A stretch of 40,525 bases of DNA from Paenibacillus sp. oral taxon 786 str. D14 (GCF_000159955.1 NZ_GG695982.1:66001-106525), one strand, 5' to 3'; shown: positions 8,281-17,904, numbered from the stretch's first letter. A program made the numbers and translations. The notes: generated by a model not told the origin, from the letters alone.

Positions 8281-9304
8281 TCTTCTCACGAGGTCTGCCC
8301 GGCTCTCGGACGCGGTCCAGCAGGGCGGCAACCGCGCGTTCGCCCAAGGATTCCTTATCCACATTCACGGTGGTAAGCGGCACGGAAGTACGCTGGCTCT
8401 CCTCGATATTGTCGAAGCCGGTAACAGATATTGCGGCGGGGACGTTCATTCCCTTTTCCTGGAGCACGGCAAGGGCCGCGATCGCAATCTCGTCGTTGGC
8501 GCATACCCAGGCGGTCGGAATCGGCTCGCTGCGTTCGGAATATTCCCTGATCTTCTCGTGCAGCAGCAGGATGTTTGCGTCCCGGTCCGTACTGGACAAC
8601 GCAAGCTGATGGCTTGATGGATGAATATCGAGGCCGTTCTCCTCCAGCGCCTTGCGGAAGCCGATCCATCGATCGGTAAAGCTTCGTGAATAGCGTGTTT
8701 CTCCCAGGAACCAGAAGGAACGGTGGCCCAGCGCCCACAGATATCCGGTAATCATGGCAGTGCTGTCAATGTTGGAGGCGAAGACGGTGTCGGAAGGAAC
8801 GAGGGGATCCTCGTGATCTGTCAGAACAAAGGGAAGCCCAAGCCGCTTGATTTCCAGCAGCATCGACGTGGAAACCTCCCCGACGCCGATGACGCCAAGC
8901 AGGCTATCCGGCTTCAGCAGCCGCTCGAACCCTTCCGGGGTTTGCTCCGTCAGGATAAGCATGCCGAGCCCAAGGCGAGAGAGAGCCTGGCCGATCCCTT
9001 GCACAATCATACTCCAGAAAGTGGAGTCCATGGTCTGCAGCCTGATATTAGGCATCAACACAGCAACGGTCTGCTTCTCATGTCCACGAAGTTCTTGTCC
9101 TGATGTACTGGATTTACTATGCTCCTCATGATTTTTGACGGTCCGTTGCTGCTTGAAATATCCTAGCCGAGTGGCAGTATCGATGATTTTTTCACGGGTT
9201 TGGGGGGATACCCCCTCTTTGCCAGCTAAAGCTTTTGAAACTGCATATTTGGAAAGTCCAAGCGCATCTGCTATTTGCTGCATGGTTACTTTTTTCATCT
9301 TCAT
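8231..9304 (-). CDS. LacI-family transcriptional regulator of the mannobiose genes
   Basis: This 357-residue protein has an N-terminal LacI helix-turn-helix (VTMQQIADALGLSKYAVSKA, about residues 5-24) with the hinge region following, and a periplasmic-binding-protein-like effector domain (typical end VTGFDNIEESQRTSVPLTTV). GAAAGGG precedes the ATG at 9304. It is divergent from the epimerase gene, and three copies of a 10-bp sequence lie in the shared region, so repression of its neighbour is likely. The inducer is probably a manno-oligosaccharide, by context only. Confidence 0.9.
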   Translation of the reverse strand: MKMKKVTMQQIADALGLSKYAVSKALAGKEGVSPQTREKIIDTATRLGYFKQQRTVKNHEEHSKSSTSGQELRGHEKQTVAVLMPNIRLQTMDSTFWSMIVQGIGQALSRLGLGMLILTEQTPEGFERLLKPDSLLGVIGVGEVSTSMLLEIKRLGLPFVLTDHEDPLVPSDTVFASNIDSTAMITGYLWALGHRSFWFLGETRYSRSFTDRWIGFRKALEENGLDIHPSSHQLALSSTDRDANILLLHEKIREYSERSEPIPTAWVCANDEIAIAALAVLQEKGMNVPAAISVTGFDNIEESQRTSVPLTTVNVDKESLGERAVAALLDRVREPGRPREKINLACDFVVRSSTGSL

Positions 9305-9369
9305 AAACCCTTTCTTATTCCGCAGGTATCGATGTATATACTATCGAATTGCCGTTAGGTTTACAAGAT

Positions 9370-9439
9370 ATTTTGTTAGCGAAACAAGTTGACCTTGTTA
9401 TTTTGTTAGTTTACAATCGTATTAGTTAGCTAACAAAAT
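9370..9439. promoter_or_regulatory. LacI-type operator cluster, three ATTTTGTTAG copies
   Basis: ATTTTGTTAG occurs exactly at 9370-9379 and 9400-9409 (30 bp apart, about three helical turns) and inverted at 9430-9439. The first copy extends into a 15-bp imperfect palindrome (TTGTTAGCGAAACAA), and the last contains the perfect palindrome GTTAGCTAAC (9425-9434). The copies surround the epimerase promoter, as expected for repression by the divergent LacI protein. Confidence 0.75.
9389..9417 (+). promoter_or_regulatory. sigma-A promoter of the epimerase operon
   Basis: TTGACC (9389-9394) and TACAAT (9412-9417) are separated by 17 bp. The second operator copy fills the spacer. Confidence 0.8.
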
Positions 9440-9453
9440 AGAGGTGATACGAA

Positions 9454-10632
9454 TTGAAACCGTTACAGTTAAAACAGGAAATGAATGAAGAATTGCATGA
9501 TATTCTTAATTTTTGGTTAAAGCATGCTATTGATGCAGAGCATGGAGGGTTTGTCGGGCAAATTAACAGTGATATGACAGTGTCTCCGGAAGCGCCGAAG
9601 GGCTTGGTGCTAAACGCCCGTATTCTCTGGACCTTTGCACGTGCCTATCGTCATGAGCCAAAGCCCGAGTATTTGAACATGGCGGAGCGGGCATTGCAGT
9701 ATCTTGAAACTTACTTCCGGGATCCGGAATATCCGGGATATTTCTGGATGGTCGATTATAAGGGACATCCGTTCCAGACCAAAAAACAGATTTACGGGTT
9801 GGCATTCTACCTTTATGCTCTGGCTGAATTTATCCTTGCTACGGGACGCAACGATCTTCTCCCTCTTGCTGAAGAAGTATTCGAGGTGGTAGAGAAGGGA
9901 TTCGATCCGGTTCACGGCGGATATGTTGAAGCTTATGCAAGAGACTGGACTGAAGCCGGAGATTTGCGTCTCAGCACGTTGGACCAGAACGACAGAAAAT
10001 CAATGAATACCCACCTTCATGTCCTGGAGGCGTACACGAATTATTACCGGATTGTTAAAACCCCTAAGCTCAAAGAACAATTTGGCAGATTGATCAAGGA
10101 TATGCTGGATCGGATCGTCGATGTAGAGAAAGGACACTTCCACTTATTTTTTGATGAAGACTGGAGCCTGAAGTCCCACCACATTTCCTACGGACATGAT
10201 ATTGAGGGTAGTTGGCTGCTGATGGAAGCGGCGGAGGTATACGGAGATCCTGAGTTGCTGGAACGTACCCGACACATCGCGCTGCGGATGGCTGATGCCG
10301 TGTTGGCAGAAGGGATGGACAGTGATGGAGCGATAATGTGGGAAGGTGATGTCAATGGCGTCTTCGACACCGATAAGCATTGGTGGGGGCAGGCCGAAGC
10401 GATCGTAGGCTTTGTGAATGCTTGGCAGATGACCGGAGAAGAACGGTATATGAAGGCGGCTACAGAATGCTGGGAATTCACTCGTAAGCATATTGTCGAT
10501 CCGGTTCATGGCGAGTGGTACTGGAAGACAGACCGGGCGGGTAATCACGATCTCAACGATCCGAAGGTTAATGAGTGGAAATGTCCATACCATAACGGAC
10601 GGGCCTGCTTTGAGATAATAGAGCGCCTGTAG
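9454..10632 (+). CDS. cellobiose/mannobiose 2-epimerase (AGE superfamily)
   Basis: The 392-residue enzyme, started by TTG behind GAGGTGAT, belongs to the N-acylglucosamine 2-epimerase fold (alpha6/alpha6 barrel). Characteristic residues are present: H248 and E251 in SYGHDIEGSW, H309-W310-W311 and E315 in HWWGQAE, and H380 in CPYHNGR. The spacing matches the catalytic His pair of cellobiose 2-epimerases. The enzyme would convert the reducing-end mannose of beta-1,4-mannobiose to glucose. The next gene is a GH130 enzyme of the mannosylglucose phosphorylase type, which uses exactly that product, so mannobiose is the likely natural substrate. Cytoplasmic; no signal peptide. Confidence 0.9.
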   Translation: MKPLQLKQEMNEELHDILNFWLKHAIDAEHGGFVGQINSDMTVSPEAPKGLVLNARILWTFARAYRHEPKPEYLNMAERALQYLETYFRDPEYPGYFWMVDYKGHPFQTKKQIYGLAFYLYALAEFILATGRNDLLPLAEEVFEVVEKGFDPVHGGYVEAYARDWTEAGDLRLSTLDQNDRKSMNTHLHVLEAYTNYYRIVKTPKLKEQFGRLIKDMLDRIVDVEKGHFHLFFDEDWSLKSHHISYGHDIEGSWLLMEAAEVYGDPELLERTRHIALRMADAVLAEGMDSDGAIMWEGDVNGVFDTDKHWWGQAEAIVGFVNAWQMTGEERYMKAATECWEFTRKHIVDPVHGEWYWKTDRAGNHDLNDPKVNEWKCPYHNGRACFEIIERL

Positions 10633-10703
10633 AGGTTGCATTTAATTTAAAGGGATAAACTGTTAATTACATTAAATTATTGAAGGAAGGCTGTGTATAA
10701 CCT

Positions 10704-11885
10704 ATGACTACATTGTTTGAACAACGCAAGCAGCAGATTGAGGAGCGCTATGAGGCTCTGATTTCCCGCAAAAATGAAGCTTTATTCTCAGAGAATGGTA
10801 TCTATGAGCGATATGCGCATCCCGTATTGACTCATGCTCATGCCCCGCTGGTATGGCGTTATGATTTCAATCCGGAGACGAATCCTTACTTTATGGAACG
10901 GATCGGCGTAAATGCGGCTTTTAACCCGGGTGCAATCGAGCTTAACGGAAAATTCTATCTGGTTGCGCGAATGGAGGGTGTGGACCGCAAATCATTCTTT
11001 GCTGTTGCAGAGAGTGATAGCGGAGTTGACGGCTTCCGGCTGTGGGATCATCCAGTAGTGATGCCGGAGACAGAAGATGCAGATACGAATGTATATGATA
11101 TGCGTCTGACCAAACATGAAGACGGCTGGATTTACGGTGTGTTTTGCACAGAGAGAAAGGATCCTGATGCGGCTCCAGGCGATCTGTCGAGTGCGGTGGC
11201 ACAGGCCGGCATTGCCCGGACAAAGGATTTGAAAACCTGGGAACGGCTCCCGGATCTCAAGACTGGATCAGCCCAGCAACGCAATGTCGTGCTGCATCCG
11301 GAGTTTGTGGATGGAAAATATGCCTTTTACACCCGTCCGCAGGATGGCTTCATTGATGCAGGCTCTGGCGGAGGAATCGGATGGGGATTGTCTGAGAGCA
11401 TGAATCCAGCGGTAATTGAGAGTGAATCAATTATTGACAGCCGTTATTATCATACGATTAAAGAAGTGAAAAATGGTCAGGGGCCCGCTCCGATCAAAAC
11501 CGAAAAGGGCTGGCTGCACATCGCACACGGCGTTCGGAATACAGCCGCAGGTCTGCGCTATGTGATTTATGCTTTCCTTACTGATCTGCAGGATCCTTCC
11601 AAGCTGCTCCATGCACCGGCGGGACATTTGATTGCACCTGAAGGTGAAGAACGAATTGGTGATGTCTCGAACGTTGTATTTATAAATGGACTGATTGCAA
11701 GAGAAAATGGAGATGTGTACCTGTATTATGCTTCCTCTGACACCCGTTGTCATGTGGCTACAACGACGGTAGACCGTTTGCTGGACTATGTGCTCAACAC
11801 ACCGGAGGATCCACTGCGTTCCTATGCCTGCGTGCAGCAACGAATTGAACTGGTAGACCGTAATCTGAAGTATCTTGGACGTTAG
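10704..11885 (+). CDS. 4-O-beta-D-mannosyl-D-glucose phosphorylase (GH130_1)
   Basis: A 393-residue five-bladed beta-propeller enzyme of GH130. Family marks include [22 protein letters not shown] near residue 70, the proposed catalytic Asp in NVYDMRLT (D132) and RNVVLHPEF. Length and motif spacing fit subfamily 1, which phosphorolyses mannosyl-beta-1,4-glucose to alpha-mannose-1-phosphate and glucose. It follows the epimerase by 71 bp with no terminator between, so the two form an operon that converts mannobiose without spending ATP on one of the two sugars. Subfamily assignment is by eye but strongly supported by context. Confidence 0.9.
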   Translation: MTTLFEQRKQQIEERYEALISRKNEALFSENGIYERYAHPVLTHAHAPLVWRYDFNPETNPYFMERIGVNAAFNPGAIELNGKFYLVARMEGVDRKSFFAVAESDSGVDGFRLWDHPVVMPETEDADTNVYDMRLTKHEDGWIYGVFCTERKDPDAAPGDLSSAVAQAGIARTKDLKTWERLPDLKTGSAQQRNVVLHPEFVDGKYAFYTRPQDGFIDAGSGGGIGWGLSESMNPAVIESESIIDSRYYHTIKEVKNGQGPAPIKTEKGWLHIAHGVRNTAAGLRYVIYAFLTDLQDPSKLLHAPAGHLIAPEGEERIGDVSNVVFINGLIARENGDVYLYYASSDTRCHVATTTVDRLLDYVLNTPEDPLRSYACVQQRIELVDRNLKYLGR

Positions 11886-11927
11886 GCCGGGAGAAGTTTC
11901 GGCTCAATAGTAAAGTTAAGATGTGAT

Positions 11928-11973
11928 AAAAAGACTGTTCCGTAGGGAAATAACCTTGGAATAGTCTTTTTTT
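11928..11973 (+). terminator. intrinsic terminator after the epimerase/phosphorylase operon
   Basis: AAAAAGACTGTTCC (11928-11941) pairs with GGAATAGTCTTTTT (11958-11971) with one G-T pair, ending in a run of T. Confidence 0.85.
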
Positions 11974-12273
11974 ATGAAAAAATAATCGTAAAGTTCTTAA
12001 AAGGTGAAATTAATTGAAATGGGGGGGGAGTGTAATATTCCTGGTATTTAAGAGAATTTCGTGGATGTAACCCTTCCTGGACGGTATAATTCTGTATTTT
12101 CTTAAACAAAATTTAATTTTGTTGACTTACATTGAAATCAACAATATAATTTTGTTGAATTAAAGTTTATCCGTCATCCTCAATCCTTGGTTTAGTCTTG
12201 AAGCAGGATTCATACTTTTATTGTAAGCGGTAACAGAGGTTGGGGAGCCTTGAACGGGGAAAGGGAGAGTTAG
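11974..12273 (+). promoter_or_regulatory. mannanase upstream region: promoter, twin operators, cre site
   Basis: The promoter is TTGACT (12122-12127), 17 bp, TATAAT (12145-12150). A perfect odd palindrome, AACAAAATT-T-AATTTTGTT (12105-12123), overlaps the -35 box, and a second inverted repeat, TCAACAA with TTGTTGA (12138-12158), straddles the -10 box. TAATTTTGTTGA is thereby repeated exactly 33 bp apart (12114 and 12147). Downstream at 12222-12235, TGTAAGCGGTAACA fits every position of the CcpA cre consensus. The layout indicates specific repression at the promoter plus catabolite roadblock repression. Confidence 0.8.
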
Positions 12274-15200
12274 ATGAGAAAAAAGGCAATGCGAAGGGGC
12301 ACGGTCTTGTCGCTGGTGCTGGCGTTAATGCTGGGTCTGGTTCAGCCTGTGTTGGGCACAAATAAAGTCCAGGCCGATCCGCTGCCGGATCCGCAGAACC
12401 TCGTAGAGAACGGAGGGTTCGAGCTGGGGGACTTCACGCATTGGAATACCAGCGGAAGCACCAAGTTTAGTGTAACGGATGAGGTATATCATTCCGGCAG
12501 CTACGGGATGAAGATTACGAGCTCCAATCAGGATTACGCTGGATTGAAGAACACGGTTACTGTGGATCCGAATACGGATTATACGTTTTCTTTTTATGCT
12601 AAGGGAGATGGCGGGTCGTTTTATAAAGTGCTAAATAGCGATGAAACCACGATTCAAGAGGGGATGACCTCCAACTCCACAGACTGGACCCATTATACGA
12701 TTGACTTCAACAGCGGCAGCAACAGCGCAGTTATCGTGTATGTGTCTGATATCAAGGGGGAGGCTTATTTCGATGATTTCTTCATTGAAGCTCCGCGGCC
12801 CGCAGAAGTGCCGTCGGCTGCTAATGTAGAAGTTAATGGTGACTTCTATGTGACCGGGGTGCTGACAGGAACCTATGATTATTCCCATCCATCCGGCATT
12901 TCAGAAGGATATACAGTTCTGAAGTGGTATCAATCTTCGGAAGAGGACGGGGAATATCAGCCGATTCCAGGAGCGACAGGGAGGAGCTATGTTCTAAAGG
13001 ATGCCGAAGCAGGAAAGTACATCAAGCTTCAAGTTACTCCAATCGACAGCACCGGTATTGCCGGCGAAGCGGTATGGAGTGAAGCGGCCGGTCCGGTTGC
13101 TGATCCGGACAAGGCGGATGCGCTTAAGGTTCAGATCCTGCTTGCGAAAGAACTGCGTGACCGTTCTGAACAAGGAGATGAAGTCGGAAAATATCCCGCG
13201 GATGCCTGGAATGAGTATGCTGATGCAATCGCTGATGCGGAGGCTGTAGCTGCTGACCTGGCTTCAGATGAAGCGGAACTCGCAGCCGCCTTAAGTACGC
13301 TGAAGCTGGCAATGGATGCTTTTGACAGATCTCGTCATACTATTCCGTCCGCTTTTGACAACTTTATCAGCGTATCCGGAGATAAGCTCATGGATGGAAA
13401 TGAAGAATTCCGATTCATTTCTTACAATTACCCGGGCGCCTTGTTTAACGAAGATGAGCAGGGGGGCATTGTGCCAACGGTCTTTGAGCAGGAGGATGCG
13501 ATCCGTACGATTCAGCAAACCGGCGGCAGAGTATTCCGGACGTATTCGCTCACGGTAAGAGATGTGAAGGATGCTCCGAATGCCCTTCGTCATATTGACG
13601 GGCCTGCGACGATCAATGAAGAGGCTTTCCGCAGTATGGACAAATTACTGCAGCTGGCCAACGAATATGGCGTACGCGTTATTATTCCGTTTATTGATAA
13701 CTGGGATTGGCCGCCAGGTGGAATTACAGATTTTGCAGCATTCCGCGGCAAGCAGCGGATGGATTTCTACAGTGATCCACAATTGATCGAAGATTTTGAG
13801 TCCGTCATGGAACAGGTATTGAATCACATTAATGTGTATACGGGCGTGAGATATAAAGATGACCCTGCGATTCTGGCCTGGGAGACCGGCAATGAGCTGA
13901 TGACGGCTCCGGAATGGATGAGCCGGATCGCTGCGCACTACCAAGAGATCAATCCGAATCAACTGTTGATCTCTGGCAACCAGATGGATTTGCCGCACAA
14001 CTATACGAATATTACAGAAGCGGCTCTGAACGATCCGAACATCGATATCGTGAAGAGTCACTATTACAGCGGCAATTATGCTGCAAGGGTGAAGGAGGAC
14101 AAAGCTCGGTCAGTTGGCAAAAAGCCATTCCTGGTAGGTGAATTCGGCTTTAAGAAGGCAAAGGAAACAGAGGCTATGCTGGATGCAGTCATTGAGAACG
14201 GTGTATCCGGTGCCTTGATTTGGAGCTTGCGGCCGCATAGTGCCCAGGGCGGTTACATCCAACATGATGAGATGGTCGTAGACGATATCCTATATCGGCC
14301 ATATCATTGGCCTGGCGTCCCGTCCGGGGATTATTACGAGGCATCTACTGTAATCCAGATTATGCGGGAGAAGGCTTACGAGATCCAGGGGTTGCCTACT
14401 CCGTCAATGCCTGCACCGGAGCCTGCACCGGAACTCTTTTCGACGAATTCCGTAACAGAGCTTCGCTGGAAAGGCGCGACGGGTGCGCGCTCTTATACGA
14501 TTGAACGATCCACGAATCCAAATGGCCCTTGGGAGCAAATTGCAAAGGGAGTTCTGGATGATGTTGCACCGGGTGAAGTGATGTACAGCGACCTCACCGC
14601 CGAGACCGGGACGGATTATTACTACCGGGTAAAAGGTGTGAATGAAGGCGGGGAGAGTGTTTGGTCTGAGGCCATGGGACCTGTCGCAGCGAAATACGTG
14701 CTTGTCGACAACCTGTATGACAACTCCAAGCAATACTACTATGACGATGCTTCAGTCGTGTATAGAACACCAAGCAGATTGGTTTCCTTTAGCGTTAAGG
14801 CTGACATCGCTCAGGGAGCAGCAGGAGAGTTCAAGTTCTCCGCTTCAGAGGATGGCATTAACTTTGAAGAGCTGATGGTGCAGCGTACGGGGAATATGTA
14901 CACCTGGACCTATAGCCATGGACAGCCTCACTATAGTCTCCTGAAGATTGAGTACCCGAACGGTAGCAAAGCCTCCGGTACTGTCCGTTCGGTTGAACTC
15001 GAGTATTTCGGAGATGGAAGCCTGCTCAAGCCGGTTCAACCACTGGTGGAGGATGGCGTGTTGAGTGACGACATGAACGATTACTCGTTTATTTTCTCGA
15101 AGGAAGGCGAACTGGAATTTGATCAGTCCACTCCGGAATATACGGGTGGGGATGCATCCAGATTGGCACCGGCGCAGATCGGAAGCAGTGCCAGCGTTAT

Positions 15201-17895
15201 CTATCGCAGCTTGGGGGATATGCACTCATTCAAGATTGAGACTTACTCCCGAAATGCAGAAGAAGATGTTTTTAGTATCTATGGTTCGGTAAATGGCGAA
15301 GATTACGTACTTCTTGATGCTGAAAAGGATGCTCTGGGCGGCAACTGGATGAAGACAAATTATAGCCTTCAGGATATGCCTGCAGGAATCCGCTATCTGA
15401 AGATTGCTTATCCGCCGACGACGGACTTGGGCTTCCCGCAGATCAGTAAAGTTCAGATCGGTGTGGGAGCAGGTCGTATCTCCTTCCCGGAACCCTTCCC
15501 GGCTAATGTGATCGAAGATGGAGAACGTTATGGCGGAGAAGAGCTTCTTCTTGACAGAGCTTACGAAATCGAGGCTGGGCAAGGGGCGTTGAACCTGGGG
15601 CTTACCCGGACAGAGAAGGCTAATGGTGATTTTGCGCTGAAGCTGGACTATGATCTCGGAACGGCTTCACAGGTAGGCTTTAATAAAACGCTTCAGCCTG
15701 CTACACGCAGTGCATATGACACGCTTCAATTCTGGATCAAGCCTGATGGCAGCGAACGCCGGATCAAGCTGGTGCTCGAGCGTGAAGATGGGGCGAAGTT
15801 GGAAAAAGAAGTGAATGTCTCAGGTACAGAGCCAGTCTATGTGAATCTGCCGCTCGGCAACTTCACCGAACAGGCAATTAACTGGTTCGGCTTCTATATA
15901 CAGTCCGGGAATGCGCCGGATACCGGCCTATTGTATCTGGATGATGTGAAGTTCATCCAGACTCGAGTTATCGATGATTTTGAGTCCTATGCAGATGAAC
16001 TACAATTTGCGCAGCACTATAGCACCAAGAACCCGACCAATAATCTTCAAGTTACTCGTAGTGATGATGTGAAGGCTGAAGGGGCCTACTCCATGAAAAT
16101 CGATTACGACTTTGGAAGTGACGGATATGGAGGCGTAATTACCTCTCTGCCGAATGTGGACTGGTCTGATTATGATGCTGTGAAGCTCTGGGTACAGCCT
16201 GACGCTTCAGACTTGAAGCTGGGTATTCAATTGCGCGAAGGCTCACTCGAATATATGGAAGCCAATGTCGAGGTGAAGGGGGGCAGCGGACCGCAGTGGA
16301 TTGAAATTCCATTCTCTGCATTCGATTATCCGTCATGGTATGGCGGTTCAGGTACTTTGGATCCTCGTCATATCGTGGAATTCAATATTTACTTGAACCA
16401 GGTTTCTGCTCAGACAGGCACGTTATATGTGGATGAGATACATCTTGTGAGCAACTCGGACCCAGGAACAGATCCAGGTACCGATCCGGGCACGGACCCA
16501 GGAACGGACCCAGGAACGGACCCAGGAACGGACCCAGGTACAGATCCGGGCACTGACCCAGGAACGGACCCAGGTACTGACCCAGGAACAGATCCGGGCA
16601 CTGACCCAGGAACGGACCCAGGTACTGACCCAGGAACAGATCCAGGTACTGACCCAGGCACCAACCCAGGTACTAACCCGGGTACTGGAACGGGCGGGTC
16701 AGGAACAACTACGCCGACGCCGACTACACCGTCCCCTTCCCAGCCAGCTCCAACAGGAGCGACGGGAATCACTTCGGGAGCGATCAACCTGGGGCTTACA
16801 GATGCTGAAAAGCTGAATCTCAGCGTAAAACCGGAAGATATCATCAAGGCGATGAATGGTTTCACGGGACGCGTATTTACGCTCGCCGCCGCTATCTCCG
16901 ACAAGACGGATGAGCTTACGTTGAAGCTTCCGCTTCAGCAGCTAGCTCCATCTGTTGAAGACATCAAGCTTAATCTCGGCGTGGCCAGCATCACATTGAA
17001 CAAGGGATTGTGGGCAGTGAATTCAGGAGAAGTCTCTTCTGAGTTAAGTGTAACAATGAACCGGATCAACAATTCGGATCTGCCAATTGGCTTGCAGACG
17101 GCAGGCTCCGCTTTTGAATTTGGTCTTGAGCTTGATGGCAAGTCTGTAGAGGCATTCCCGAACAAGGCATTGGCGGTTGCGATTCCATACCAGCTGCAGC
17201 CGGGTGAGCAAGGCAGCCAGGTTGTTGTGTACCGTGTAAACGAACAAGGAATCTATGAAGTGATTAAAACGGCTCGCTATGATGCAGAAACCGGACATGT
17301 TCAATTTATAGCCAAGGAGCCGGGGATTGTAGCCGTTGCGGTAGTAAAGGTTTCTTTCGAGGATACTTCGCGGTTGAGCTGGGCAACCGATGCCATCCAG
17401 TCGCTGGCGGCTAAAGGAATTGTCCAAGGCGATGGAGCAGGACAGTTTAGCCCTCAAAAGAGCATTACACGTGCTGAATTTGTCAAAATGCTGGCAGGTG
17501 CACTAGATCTTCCGGAAACGACGGACAACACCGCAACCTTCAAGGACGTAGCAGAAGATGCCTGGTATGCCGAAGCTGTGGCGCGTGCTGCGCTCGCAGG
17601 CATTGTCCAAGGAAGAGCAGACGGTTCCTTCGGAGCCAATGAGACGATTTCAAGACAAGAGATGGCAGTCATGCTCGCTCGTGCTGTACAAGCGGCGGGT
17701 GTATCCTTGACGGCTTCGGAATCCGTTCCTTTTGCCGACCAGGAAGACATCAGCGGGTTCGCGCAGGCTGCTGCCCTTGAGATGCAACAGGCCGGGCTGA
17801 TTCAGGGCATTGCAGGCAAATTCGAACCTGAACAGGCCGTGAGCCGGGCACAGGGTGCGACAGTAGTGCACCGATTGCTGGAATTAATGTACTAG
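12274..17895 (+). CDS. cell-surface multidomain GH5 beta-mannanase with SLH anchor
   Basis: The 1873-residue protein has a signal peptide (cut near VQA, residue 33), a CBM4/9-like module (about 42-171), an Ig-like domain (180-275) and a helical linker (276-352). The GH5 barrel (about 356-705) has the acid/base E541 in WETGNELMT and the nucleophile E623 in LVGEFGF. Next come an FN3 domain (713-806), two discoidin-like beta-sandwiches (807-1066), two CBM11/CIA30-like modules (1086-1395), a linker of 19 tetrapeptide repeats, a beta-rich domain (about 1500-1696) and three SLH units (1700-1873) that hold it to the cell-wall polymer. It should cut beta-mannan outside the cell to supply the importers. 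The GH5 subfamily resembles the mannanase group; substrate is inferred from motifs and neighbours. Confidence 0.9.
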   Translation: MRKKAMRRGTVLSLVLALMLGLVQPVLGTNKVQADPLPDPQNLVENGGFELGDFTHWNTSGSTKFSVTDEVYHSGSYGMKITSSNQDYAGLKNTVTVDPNTDYTFSFYAKGDGGSFYKVLNSDETTIQEGMTSNSTDWTHYTIDFNSGSNSAVIVYVSDIKGEAYFDDFFIEAPRPAEVPSAANVEVNGDFYVTGVLTGTYDYSHPSGISEGYTVLKWYQSSEEDGEYQPIPGATGRSYVLKDAEAGKYIKLQVTPIDSTGIAGEAVWSEAAGPVADPDKADALKVQILLAKELRDRSEQGDEVGKYPADAWNEYADAIADAEAVAADLASDEAELAAALSTLKLAMDAFDRSRHTIPSAFDNFISVSGDKLMDGNEEFRFISYNYPGALFNEDEQGGIVPTVFEQEDAIRTIQQTGGRVFRTYSLTVRDVKDAPNALRHIDGPATINEEAFRSMDKLLQLANEYGVRVIIPFIDNWDWPPGGITDFAAFRGKQRMDFYSDPQLIEDFESVMEQVLNHINVYTGVRYKDDPAILAWETGNELMTAPEWMSRIAAHYQEINPNQLLISGNQMDLPHNYTNITEAALNDPNIDIVKSHYYSGNYAARVKEDKARSVGKKPFLVGEFGFKKAKETEAMLDAVIENGVSGALIWSLRPHSAQGGYIQHDEMVVDDILYRPYHWPGVPSGDYYEASTVIQIMREKAYEIQGLPTPSMPAPEPAPELFSTNSVTELRWKGATGARSYTIERSTNPNGPWEQIAKGVLDDVAPGEVMYSDLTAETGTDYYYRVKGVNEGGESVWSEAMGPVAAKYVLVDNLYDNSKQYYYDDASVVYRTPSRLVSFSVKADIAQGAAGEFKFSASEDGINFEELMVQRTGNMYTWTYSHGQPHYSLLKIEYPNGSKASGTVRSVELEYFGDGSLLKPVQPLVEDGVLSDDMNDYSFIFSKEGELEFDQSTPEYTGGDASRLAPAQIGSSASVIYRSLGDMHSFKIETYSRNAEEDVFSIYGSVNGEDYVLLDAEKDALGGNWMKTNYSLQDMPAGIRYLKIAYPPTTDLGFPQISKVQIGVGAGRISFPEPFPANVIEDGERYGGEELLLDRAYEIEAGQGALNLGLTRTEKANGDFALKLDYDLGTASQVGFNKTLQPATRSAYDTLQFWIKPDGSERRIKLVLEREDGAKLEKEVNVSGTEPVYVNLPLGNFTEQAINWFGFYIQSGNAPDTGLLYLDDVKFIQTRVIDDFESYADELQFAQHYSTKNPTNNLQVTRSDDVKAEGAYSMKIDYDFGSDGYGGVITSLPNVDWSDYDAVKLWVQPDASDLKLGIQLREGSLEYMEANVEVKGGSGPQWIEIPFSAFDYPSWYGGSGTLDPRHIVEFNIYLNQVSAQTGTLYVDEIHLVSNSDPGTDPGTDPGTDPGTDPGTDPGTDPGTDPGTDPGTDPGTDPGTDPGTDPGTDPGTDPGTDPGTDPGTNPGTNPGTGTGGSGTTTPTPTTPSPSQPAPTGATGITSGAINLGLTDAEKLNLSVKPEDIIKAMNGFTGRVFTLAAAISDKTDELTLKLPLQQLAPSVEDIKLNLGVASITLNKGLWAVNSGEVSSELSVTMNRINNSDLPIGLQTAGSAFEFGLELDGKSVEAFPNKALAVAIPYQLQPGEQGSQVVVYRVNEQGIYEVIKTARYDAETGHVQFIAKEPGIVAVAVVKVSFEDTSRLSWATDAIQSLAAKGIVQGDGAGQFSPQKSITRAEFVKMLAGALDLPETTDNTATFKDVAEDAWYAEAVARAALAGIVQGRADGSFGANETISRQEMAVMLARAVQAAGVSLTASESVPFADQEDISGFAQAAALEMQQAGLIQGIAGKFEPEQAVSRAQGATVVHRLLELMY
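16459..16686 (+). repeat. 19-unit 12-bp tandem repeat encoding DPGT linker
   Basis: Nineteen consecutive 12-bp units encode 17 DPGT tetrapeptides and two NPGT tetrapeptides (residues 1396-1471). Codon usage varies between units (GGA/GGT/GGC, ACA/ACG/ACT/ACC), but blocks of units recur, suggesting expansion by slippage or unequal exchange. It forms a flexible spacer between binding modules and wall anchor. Confidence 0.95.
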
Positions 17896-17904
17896 TGAAG
17901 TGTT

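Noticed and set aside
8355..9103. Several ORFs of 120-130 codons on both strands around the LacI gene
   Set aside because: All are alternative frames of the LacI coding sequence with no motifs of their own.
16459..16686. Possible CRISPR array (regular short repeats)
   Set aside because: Units are 12 bp, contiguous, without spacers, and in phase with the coding frame; it is a protein linker.
16410..16904. Minus-strand ORF rich in GSVP repeats
   Set aside because: It is the antisense of the DPGT-encoding tandem repeat of the mannanase, open only because of the repeat's composition.
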